DNA of 16,626 nt, from contig JAEZAV010000138.1 in NCBI GenBank assembly GCA_023430285.1, forward strand, positions 1-16,626. The letters are read 5' to 3'. Source of the DNA: Methanobacteriota archaeon (lineage in GTDB: Archaea; Methanobacteriota; Methanobacteria; Methanobacteriales; Methanobacteriaceae). The notes beneath the pieces were generated by a model. That model saw only the letters and a program-made list of their open reading frames with translations, was not told the DNA's origin and did not search any database. Shown in pieces: positions 1-7,500 of the stretch. Position numbers and translations under genes: made by a program. Positions within the stretch are counted from its first letter, which is position 1, and each line of letters starts with the position of its first letter.

Positions 1-184
1 TTGATCCCATTTCAATGCCGGTGTTTAGTGAAGCCAAGGTATCTTCTGAGTAGAGAGGATCCCTCAAGGTGGATTCACCATCTGCCAGAAATGCCATTAA
101 AAATGCTCGGTGTGAGTAGCTCTTGGATGGTGGAGCTTTAACAGTACCAGTAATTTCATTGGCAGCCTGAACAGTTAGATCCAT
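1..184 (-). CDS. aroA: EPSP synthase (3-phosphoshikimate 1-carboxyvinyltransferase), N-terminal part
   Basis: Only the first 61 codons lie in the window; the gene continues past the left edge. The product would join shikimate-3-phosphate and phosphoenolpyruvate in the shikimate pathway to aromatic amino acids. The N-terminus starts MDLTVQAANEITGTV and then has the family's PPSKSYSHR signature (about residues 18-26), whose Lys and Ser/Arg contact the substrates. The ATG at 184-182 shares one base with the valS stop (TGATG), and AGTGATC just upstream, inside valS, can serve as ribosome binding site. This points to translational coupling in a valS-aroA operon. Identification rests on the short N-terminal signature only, but that signature is distinctive. 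Confidence 0.9.
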   Translation of the reverse strand, partial: MDLTVQAANEITGTVKAPPSKSYSHRAFLMAFLADGESTLRDPLYSEDTLASLNTGIEMGS

Positions 185-2847
185 CAGATCACTATCTCCA
201 TAACAATGTCCATTTCATCGGAGTGGATGATTTCTACCTTCTCACCAGAACTTCCGACTATCTCCTTACGGGTGGTGATGTGTTCACCTGTTATTTTCAG
301 GTCATCCACTATGATCTCTCCCTTTTCTTCAATTTCCCTGAATATTTCATCTGGATCCCCCGAACTCAGATACTTCACCACAGTTGGTGCGTCCTTTTTA
401 AATTGTGGCCCAATCAGTGACATGACAGGTGTGATTTCAACAACCTTTTCCTGTACATCTGGTTTTCCCATTTCAATTTTAAGGTCGTTAATTCGCATGG
501 TTCCAATAATATCAGAATCAAGTTCGATTAGATCCTCAAACAGGTTTTCATCCGTGGTGTAAATGGTTAAATGTTTTATTGGTGTGTTTAAAGGTCTTTT
601 AGTTGATGCCTTAAACCTTCTAATATCTCCTATAACTTTAACGCCCTTATCTCCAAGTTCCTCTGATCCCTTGTCCATGAGAACTTTCAGGGGTTCTGGC
701 CATGAAGATTTATGAATACTTTCACATTCTTCATCCAGATACTGATTAACTTCTTCTGTGAAGTGTGGTGTGATTGGTGCTAAGAGTTTGAGTGAAGTTG
801 AAATCACGGTTTTTAGGGTGTGTCGTGCAGCATCCTTTGATTCCTGTAGATCTTCTGAATCAGCATACAAACGGTACTTGACTGCTTCGATGTACTCATC
901 ACAGAAGTCATGCCATACGAATGCTTGTATCTTATTTCTGGCATCTGCGAAGTTGTAGTTGTTTAGATGGTCTGTTACATCAGCCACAAGGTAGTTGAGT
1001 TTTGAAAGTATCCATCTGTCCATTGGATTTCTGATGTTGAATTCCACGTTGTCAACATCGTAGTTGGCTATGTGCATGTTTATGAATCTGAATGCATTCC
1101 AGAATTTTCTGAGGAATTTATAACCATTTTTAACATCTTTCCAGTCAAATGGAACATCTGATCCTGGGACACTGTTTGCAGACCAAAGTCTCATGGCATC
1201 TGCTCCGTACTCCCCAACAACTGCTTCAGGTGCAATTACGTTTCCACGGGATTTACTCATTTTATGGCCATCTTCACCGAAAACCATCCCATTAATAATA
1301 ATCTTATCAAAGGGTCTGGAATCTGTGAGGGCTTTACATCTTAAAATGGTATAAAATGTCCATGTTCTTATAATATCATGTCCTTGTGGCCTTAAATCTG
1401 CTGGGAAATAATTTTTATACTCTGGTTCAGGCCATCCTGCAATCACCATAGGAGTTATTGAACTGTCCATCCATGTGTCAAGAACATCTAATTCTCCAGT
1501 AATATCGGTAGATCCACATTCACATGGGTTTTTTGGTTTTTCTATTGAAGGATCCACTGGAAGATCCTCAGGTTCAGGAAGTATAATTTTTCCACAACTG
1601 TTACAGTACCATACAGGTATGGGTGTTGCAAAGAGTCTCTGTCTTGAAATACACCAGTCCCAGTCCATGGAACCTGCCCAGTTCTGGAGTCTGATTTTCA
1701 TGTGTTCAGGTATCCAGTCAATTTCGTCTGCAGCTTCAAGTGTTTTAGATTCAAGATCCTTTACAGCCACAAACCACTGTTTCTTTACAAGTATTTCAAT
1801 AGGGGTTTTACATCTCCAACACTGGCCCACATTTTGATCTACTTGTTCCTGTTTAACAAGACATCCATCACTGCCCAGATCATCAATTATTGCAGCCTTA
1901 CACTCTTTAATGGTCATTCCAGCATATTTGCCTGAAACATCTTTCATAAGGCCCTTTTCATCAATAGCCTCAATAACATCGAGTTCATATCTGTTTACCC
2001 ATGTAGCATCAGTTTTATCACCAAAGGTACATACCATTACAGCCCCTGTTCCAAATTCAGGGTCTACATCTGTATCTGTTATTATTTTGACCTGGCGTTT
2101 GTAGAGAGGAACCTCAACCATTTTCCCCTCAAGATCGTTGTATCGTTCATCGTCAGGATGCACAACAACAGCCACACAGGCGGACAAAAGTTCTGGTCTG
2201 GTGGTTGCGATCATAACCTTTCCATCTCCTTCTGCCTCATAAAATTCCAGGTAGTTTAGATAGGTTTGGTTTTCGTTATAATCTACTTCTGCAAATGCTA
2301 TGGCTGTTTCACAACGAGGACACCAGTTCACAGGATGTACTGCTCTGTATATTAATTTTTTATTGTAGAGTTTGAGGAATGAAAGTTGGGTCTTGGCACG
2401 GTACTCTGGAGTCATGGTAACAAATTCCCTTGACCAGTCCTGTGAAAATCCTAGTCCCTGCATTTGTTCCTTCATCTGTTTGATGTTGGTTTTTGTGAGG
2501 TCAATACACATATTCCTGAATTCATCCCTAGGAATATCATTCTTTTTAATTTCATGAATTTCTTCAACCTTAACTTCGGTTGGAAGTCCGTGACAGTCCC
2601 ATCCTTGTGGAAACATGACATCATAACCATTCATCCTCATATAACGGGCAATGATATCGATGAATGTCCAGTTTAACACGTGTCCAATATGTATTGAACC
2701 AGTTGGATATGGGGGTGGTGTGTCTATAATGTACCTTGGTCTGGATCCATCCCCAATAAACTTGTACAACTCATCTTTCTGCCATTTACTCTGCCACTCA
2801 GTTTCCTTCAAGTGATCATAATCTGCGGGTATGTTATCGTTGTTCAT
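184..2847 (-). CDS. valS: Valyl-tRNA synthetase
   Basis: Class I aminoacyl-tRNA synthetase of 887 residues that charges tRNA-Val in the cytoplasm; the length is usual for the family. The HIGH motif is at residues 53-56, after PPPYPTGSI, and KMSKS is at 529-533, followed by RGN. The CP1 editing domain, which clears mischarged threonine, is marked by ATTRPELLSA near residue 217. Several CxxC knuckles (CPRC, CWRC, CNSC, CEC) suggest the zinc-binding inserts typical of archaeal ValS. The anticodon-binding helical domain follows the catalytic core (around WILSKLNYLV). The ATG at 2847 is preceded by AGAGGAGAATTAG, a strong ribosome binding site. aroA follows with a one-base overlap. No frameshift or missing motif is seen. 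Confidence 0.98.
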   Translation of the reverse strand: MNNDNIPADYDHLKETEWQSKWQKDELYKFIGDGSRPRYIIDTPPPYPTGSIHIGHVLNWTFIDIIARYMRMNGYDVMFPQGWDCHGLPTEVKVEEIHEIKKNDIPRDEFRNMCIDLTKTNIKQMKEQMQGLGFSQDWSREFVTMTPEYRAKTQLSFLKLYNKKLIYRAVHPVNWCPRCETAIAFAEVDYNENQTYLNYLEFYEAEGDGKVMIATTRPELLSACVAVVVHPDDERYNDLEGKMVEVPLYKRQVKIITDTDVDPEFGTGAVMVCTFGDKTDATWVNRYELDVIEAIDEKGLMKDVSGKYAGMTIKECKAAIIDDLGSDGCLVKQEQVDQNVGQCWRCKTPIEILVKKQWFVAVKDLESKTLEAADEIDWIPEHMKIRLQNWAGSMDWDWCISRQRLFATPIPVWYCNSCGKIILPEPEDLPVDPSIEKPKNPCECGSTDITGELDVLDTWMDSSITPMVIAGWPEPEYKNYFPADLRPQGHDIIRTWTFYTILRCKALTDSRPFDKIIINGMVFGEDGHKMSKSRGNVIAPEAVVGEYGADAMRLWSANSVPGSDVPFDWKDVKNGYKFLRKFWNAFRFINMHIANYDVDNVEFNIRNPMDRWILSKLNYLVADVTDHLNNYNFADARNKIQAFVWHDFCDEYIEAVKYRLYADSEDLQESKDAARHTLKTVISTSLKLLAPITPHFTEEVNQYLDEECESIHKSSWPEPLKVLMDKGSEELGDKGVKVIGDIRRFKASTKRPLNTPIKHLTIYTTDENLFEDLIELDSDIIGTMRINDLKIEMGKPDVQEKVVEITPVMSLIGPQFKKDAPTVVKYLSSGDPDEIFREIEEKGEIIVDDLKITGEHITTRKEIVGSSGEKVEIIHSDEMDIVMEIVI

Positions 2848-2931
2848 CTAATTCTCCTCTAAATGAAGTTTAAAATAGGATTAAATAAAATTTAACCGGA
2901 GTAAAATAAACTCCCCTAAACTCATGTCATT

Positions 2932-2941
2932 CATATAAACT
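2932..2941 (-). promoter_or_regulatory. Probable TATA box of valS-aroA
   Basis: On the minus strand this reads AGTTTATATG, close to the methanogen TATA consensus TTTATATA. Transcription would start about 25 bases downstream, near 2908-2912, giving a leader of roughly 60 bases. A 5-bp hairpin (GGAGT/ACTCC, 2898-2914) falls at the predicted leader 5' end; it is too small to call a regulator. The rest of the 2848-3213 spacer is AT-rich. Apart from this box, a weak plus-strand promoter and a short palindrome, I see no gene or RNA in it. Confidence 0.5.
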
Positions 2942-3140
2942 CTGAATATAATTGGTATAATCATATTATAAACCATGAAATACTATAAGTCTTTGCACAG
3001 TTGTAGATAATAATTTAATTGACAATTATTTAATAATATTTTTTTTGTAGAATACAATTTTTACACCAAACTAAACAAAGGATTCCCATTAAGAATACAT
3101 TTCTTTTTTATCAAATAATATTATAAAAAAATTTCATGGA

Positions 3141-3157
3141 AAAATTTATTATTTAAG
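3141..3157 (+). promoter_or_regulatory. Possible promoter of the repeat protein-hsp20 pair
   Basis: The AT-rich stretch AAAATTTATTATTTAAG lies about 60-70 bases before the first start codon and could hold the TATA element, putting transcription start near 3175-3180. A second candidate, ATTATAAAAAAA at about 3119-3130, would give a longer leader. The surrounding DNA is so AT-rich that neither choice is firm. Confidence 0.3.
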
Positions 3158-3213
3158 TTGAATATAGATTAATAAGACTGAAATAGAACAGTTTTTGGTT
3201 GGAGAGTAATTTA

Positions 3214-3360
3214 ATGGGTGAAAAAACAGGTGAAATAAAGGGAAAATCAAAGGAAATTGAAGGTGAAGTAAAGGGAAAGGTTAAGGAAGTTGAAGGAGAA
3301 ATTAAAGGGAAAACTAAGGAAGTTGAAGGTAAAATTAAGGGTAAACTTTCAAAAGACTAA
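3214..3360 (+). CDS. Small LEA/CsbD-like 11-residue repeat protein
   Basis: A 48-residue, highly charged protein (mostly Lys, Glu, Gly with Ile/Val) with no cysteine, aromatic or proline residue. After MGEKT it consists of almost four tandem 11-residue units: GEIKGKSKEIE, GEVKGKVKEVE, GEIKGKTKEVE and GKIKGKLSKD. The 11-residue period and composition resemble group 3 LEA proteins and the CsbD-like stress family. Such proteins are usually disordered or amphipathic-helical and protect proteins or membranes; that role is inferred here. The ATG follows GGAGAG (3201-3206) by seven bases. The stop is 22 bases before hsp20 on the same strand, so the two are probably one transcript. The open frame, ribosome binding site, 33-base codon-preserving repeats and neighbour all argue for a real gene. 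Exact family membership is uncertain. Confidence 0.8.
   Translation: MGEKTGEIKGKSKEIEGEVKGKVKEVEGEIKGKTKEVEGKIKGKLSKD
3229..3360 (+). repeat. Four tandem 33-bp coding repeats
   Basis: Units are 3229-3261, 3262-3294, 3295-3327 and 3328-3360, the last ending in the stop codon. They keep the GGx-GAA-ATT/GTA-AAG-GGx-AAA core and vary mostly at third positions and at the seventh residue (Ser, Val, Thr, Leu). The gene seems to have grown by duplication of one 11-codon module. Confidence 0.85.
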
Positions 3361-3382
3361 TTACTCCAAGTGGTGATATGAA

Positions 3383-3865
3383 ATGACAGATAAAGATGTG
3401 GAAATTAAAACCGAAGAAGAAATTAATAACGAGGAAGATGAATCAAAACGCATTCCATCTGAAAGTGTATTAAGCGATATAATATCCTCCATAAAAGAAA
3501 AACAAGAAGATCTGGGTAAAAGTCTGTCAGATTATTCGAAATCCCTACAAAAACCCCTTGCAGACATCATAGAAACTGATGATGCCCTCAAAGTAGTTAC
3601 CGACCTGCCAGGTGTTAAAAAGGAAGATGTTGAAGTGAACATATCCGAAGACTCCCTGGAAATCGTTGCAAAATTTGATGATGAAATAACAGAAGAAGGC
3701 ACCAACTACATAAAAAGAGAAAGAAGCTACGGAGAAACAACACGAACAATAGCACTGCCTGAAAAAATTGATACAAAAAAGGCATCAGCTAAATTTAATG
3801 ATTCTGTGTTAACTGTTGAACTTCCAAAGATTAAAGAAGTGAAACACAAGGTAAACATAGATTGA
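3383..3865 (+). CDS. Hsp20/alpha-crystallin small heat-shock protein
   Basis: A 160-residue ATP-independent holdase chaperone that should bind unfolding cytoplasmic proteins as an oligomer. Residues 1-57 form an acidic, variable N-terminal arm (MTDKDVEIKTEEEINN...). The alpha-crystallin domain spans about 58-150, with IETDDALKVVTDLPGVKKEDVEV at its start and the ASAKFNDSVLTVELPK strand near its end (134-149). The usual Gly of the family's A-x-x-x-n-G-V-L motif is Ser141 here. The C-terminal tail has V157-N-I159, a candidate for the I/V-x-I/V motif that docks subunits. The ATG follows GGTGAT by five bases. It lies 22 bases after the LEA-like gene and is probably cotranscribed with it. Family assignment is firm; the client set is unknown. 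Confidence 0.95.
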   Translation: MTDKDVEIKTEEEINNEEDESKRIPSESVLSDIISSIKEKQEDLGKSLSDYSKSLQKPLADIIETDDALKVVTDLPGVKKEDVEVNISEDSLEIVAKFDDEITEEGTNYIKRERSYGETTRTIALPEKIDTKKASAKFNDSVLTVELPKIKEVKHKVNID

Positions 3866-3867
3866 AA

Positions 3868-3910
3868 AGGTTTCAAAACAAATTAAACCTACATTTTTTC
3901 TTCTTTTCCA
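3868..3910 (+). terminator. Hairpin plus T tract after hsp20
   Basis: Directly after the hsp20 stop, AGGTTT (3868-3873) pairs with AAACCT (3885-3890) across an 11-base loop. A T-rich stretch (TTTTTTCTTCTTTT, from 3894) follows. Archaeal RNA polymerase stops mainly on the T tract; the short stem may assist. The rest of the gap to 4043 shows no gene. Confidence 0.55.
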
Positions 3911-4042
3911 TCTTTAAACTGAAATCTATACTTATTTTAACCACTTAGGTGAGCAGCTTACATTAGATTATCTGCTAAATCATGAATTAAATTATAATAG
4001 TCTTAGACTCCAGCTTAAACAGTGCCATTGAGTGGTATGGTC

Positions 4043-4083
4043 CTAAAAAAATGGATTGTGGTTTCTTTTTTACTCCACAATCC
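4043..4083 (-). terminator. Stem-loop terminator overlapping the 3' end of the DUF5654-like gene
   Basis: A perfect 9-bp inverted repeat (GGATTGTGG 4053-4061, CCACAATCC 4075-4083) with a 13-base loop is followed, in the minus direction, by seven T (4051-4045). The upstream arm lies inside the last codons of the membrane-protein gene and the stop codon (4072-4070) lies in the loop. It has the layout of a bacterial intrinsic terminator. Confidence 0.65.
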
Positions 4084-4333
4084 TGACTTCCTGTACTGGA
4101 GGCTTTCCAAGGGCTCTGGCTATTATAATGGTTGCAATAACTGCTATTATGGTAATAATGACTGCATATATTAGTAAACCAGTTATGCCGTTACCTTTGG
4201 GCATGAACTGAAGAATTATGGCTTTAATGGCGTCGTTCCAAGCCAATGCAGCAATCAATCCAAAGGCCACAGTCATCAAAGTAGAAATTGTTTGGGCTAC
4301 CTGAGTTTTAACTTCTTCTGTTTTTTCCTTCAT
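4070..4333 (-). CDS. Small two-helix membrane protein, DUF5654-like
   Basis: An 87-residue protein of unknown function. A charged N-terminus (MKEKTEEVKTQVAQ) leads into a first hydrophobic segment at about residues 16-36, containing AFGLIAALAWNDAIKAI. A short loop with PKGNG follows, then a second helix at about 50-73 and a basic/acidic tail ending VQEVRIVE. The ALAWNDAI stretch inside TM1 resembles the archaeal DUF5654 family, recognised from memory and not searched. The ATG at 4333 follows GGAGAGGAT at good spacing. It has its own promoter and terminator, so it is probably transcribed alone. It sits between hsp20 and the secreted protease with no evident functional tie to either. Confidence 0.85.
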   Translation of the reverse strand: MKEKTEEVKTQVAQTISTLMTVAFGLIAALAWNDAIKAIILQFMPKGNGITGLLIYAVIITIIAVIATIIIARALGKPPVQEVRIVE

Positions 4334-4378
4334 TCAAATCCTCTCCAAAACTTAATAATAATATTCTATTTTGAAAAT

Positions 4379-4388
4379 CATATATATC
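4379..4388 (-). promoter_or_regulatory. Probable TATA box of the DUF5654-like gene
   Basis: The minus strand reads GATATATATG, about 46-55 bases before the ATG at 4333. Transcription would start near 4355-4360, leaving a leader of about 25 bases that holds the GGAGAGGAT ribosome binding site. The 4389-4530 stretch beyond it, downstream of the protease gene, shows no gene. Confidence 0.5.
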
Positions 4389-4530
4389 TATGTAAATAAA
4401 GGAAACAATAGGCTGAACCACACTGCATATGGTCTTAAAATATAATTTATAACCATTAAAATTGAGATTACAGATAATTAAACTAAAACAAAGTGATTTT
4501 TAAATCCACATTTCAAGTACAATTCCATGC

Positions 4531-7500
4531 TTAGGAACTTATTTTGAATTTAAATGTATAATTTGCCAGTAAATAGTTTCCAGCCCGATCCTTCACAGCC
4601 TTTGCTGGAATGGTAAGTGAGTACCAAGTGTTGATCTTTCTATTGTTCACCCTCAAGTTGATGGTGTTCCCACTTATGGATGAGTTTAAGGTTAGATAAG
4701 TTCCGGTGGAAATATTTTTAACACGAATTTTGTTGAAGTGAATGTAGGGTGCAATGGCTTCAGAAAATTGGATTTTAATGGGTGCTGTTCTTGGAAAACC
4801 AGTCTGCATGTTGGATGGTGTTGTGTGAATAACCCTTAAAACAGTTTTATTTATTGTGTAATTTTGTGTGTATACATTTGAAGGGTTACCTGCAAGATCC
4901 ACACCAAAGTACTTGAGCACAGTATTTTTTGAGATAATAATGGGTCCAATGTACTTCTGACTTTTATTTGAAGGTTTAGTTCCATTTAAAGTGTAATAAA
5001 CAGTTCCAAATTCATTCATATTTATAACAACAGTTTTATTGATGTTGTAAATTCCACCGGCAGGTGTGACACTCAAATATGGAGATTTAGTGTCCACTGT
5101 GAACATTTGACTGTATATTATCGATGGATTTCCTGCCATATCCACTGCCAAGTATTTGAGGGTGGTTGTGTTGTTTATGGTTATTGGTTGGGTGTACTTG
5201 TTGCTGGATGTTGTTGGTGTTTCTCCGTTTAGTGTGTAGTACATGTTTCCTGCTTCGTTCATTGTTAAAACGACAGTTTGAGATTTATTGAATATTCCTC
5301 CAGCTGGATTTGAGTAGGCTTTAGGTGGTGTAACATCGATATAATAATTTTCAGTGTACACTGGAGAAATGTTTCCTGCTAGATCCAATGCAAAGAACTT
5401 CAAAACAGTATCTGAATTGAGGGTGATGGGATAGGTATAGACAAGGCTCATGTCTGGATAATTTCCATTGATTGAATAATAAATTTTACCATCCTCATTC
5501 ATATTCAAACTCACCCTTTGTACCCTGTTGTAGAGTCCACCCTTTGGATTGGCTGATGCATTTGGAGAAATATAATCCAAAGTATAAATCTGGGTGTAAA
5601 TTACAGAGGGATTTCCCACCTGATCCACGGCTAGGTATTTGAGGGTGGTTGTGTTGTTTATGGTTATTGGTTGGGTGTACTTGTTGCTGGATGTTGTTGG
5701 TGTTTCTCCGTTTAGTGTGTAGTACATGTTTCCTGCTTCGTTCATTGATAAAACGACAGTTTGGGATTTATTATATTTTCCTCCAACTGGATCACAGGAT
5801 ACTGTGGGGGGTTGATCGTCTAAAATCCATTTAACACCGTCGATCCAACCTGTATCGTTCCCATCAAAACCGGAATCATCCTTCAGATAGGTCCAATTTA
5901 GTGTGTGAACTCCATTTCCTATTATTGTATAGCTTAAATAATACCAATCAACATCTCCACTTATTGATGTTTGGTTGATCCCATCTACAGCAAAAACTAA
6001 TTTATCCTTGTTGAGTTCTGATGAGACCTTCCACCAGAAACTAATGATGCCGGGACCAGTTACTGATGTTTGGATCCATGTCCTCTGGTTATCATTAATA
6101 AATCCTGCCTGTGCAGAGCTTGAACCATCGTGTGAAACACCAGTTTGTGAGATCCAACCTGTAGATGTTCCCCCATTAAGATCTCCATTTGTGGCCCAAT
6201 TTAATGTACTGTTAACTGCATCATTCAAACTGCCTGAAGATTTTCCGATTATAGCGTACCTTCCAACCATGGTGTTTCCAACGTACGCTAAGTTGTCCAC
6301 AACAACACCAGTGTTCATAGAAGAATAATTGTAACTGTTAGGATTTGAAAATGGATTAAAAACTGAGCCATTCACGTAGTAATCTCCAGCATCAGCATAG
6401 CCGCCATTGGCTCCAGATTCAATTTCACTCAAACCATCGGCCTCCATTAAACTCAGTAGCTTGTGATTTGTGTATGAATTATCATAGAGATAATCAGTTC
6501 CATTGGAATTTAAAGTAGCATCAACGTGCCAAATTAATATTCCATCGTTAGGATAATCATCTGGCCAACCTGATCCACTATCAGTTCCCTTGTAATTCAA
6601 TGGGTCGTTACCAGCACCACGTTCTCTGTACTGTACCATGAAATATTCCTGGTAAGGATTTGTAATTGTTCCAGGCATGATAATCAATGCATCGGTTGAT
6701 GTTCCAGATGGATTTAAAGCAATTTTTTTAGTTCCTGAACTTACAACCTGTGGATTTATCCAGCCTAAAATGTACTTGGAAAAGCAGTTATGATCTCCCC
6801 AGTTACTGTCCATCATATCCAATCCTCCAACACCACCATCGGGCCCAGTGCTTCCATCGTAATCATAATAATCTGGTAAACCCAGTAAGTGACCTGTTTC
6901 ATGAATATCTGTCCTAATGGAATCTGATGGGCTTAACTGGGCACTGTTGGAGTACCAGCTCCACACGAATTTATTAAATTTTTTACCATCAACAGTTAAC
7001 GATGAATTGGATTCTAAGTTAGATTGATATGCCCACCAAAAATTTGCCCAACCATTGTCTGGACCAGTCCATTTAACAAATAAACTATCAATGTAACCGT
7101 TGTTATCATTGTCGAACTGTGTGAAATTGGCCCCATGATTATGGTAGTAGTTCACTGCCTCCCTTATCAGGGCTTCATTCCCAATCCCGAAATTTCCAGA
7201 ACTTGAAAGGTTGGAGTAGTAACTTCTTACGTGCGATGCGGTGTACCAACCGTAAACAGTTCCTGTTATATTGAGTTTACCGTATGAAGAGCGAAGATAA
7301 TAGTTTCTCAAGCTTTCGTAGGGATAGTTGTTGGAAGTTCCATTCCCAAAAAATTTAGAATCTGCCTGTGCAACTGTTTCATTTACACCGTGAAGGTAGT
7401 CTGGAAAGTCTATCAAGATCACTGGAACCTTAACATTGCCTGTTGAAGGTAAACCGCCCCTCCAATTTAGGGGAACATTGGAGTATGAATTTCCAGATGT

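Noticed and set aside
206..2676. Several plus-strand open frames of 60-120 codons opposite valS
   Set aside because: They lie antisense to a complete, motif-bearing valS, have no ribosome binding sites or recognisable protein features, and are explained by its codon pattern.
2848..2930. T-box-like or other aaRS riboswitch in the valS leader
   Set aside because: Only a 5-bp hairpin is present, no T-box sequence is visible, and T-boxes are not known from archaea.
3229..3360. CRISPR-like repeat array
   Set aside because: The 33-bp units are directly adjacent without spacers and keep an open reading frame; they are coding repeats.
3930..4040. Short dyads (AGCAG/CTGCT) between hsp20 and the DUF5654-like gene
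   Set aside because: Stem of only five bases with a long loop; nothing else supports an RNA or operator.
5649..6328. Plus-strand open frames opposite the M6 protease
   Set aside because: Antisense shadows of a continuous 1085-codon reading frame; compositions rich in Cys/Leu/Pro without domains.
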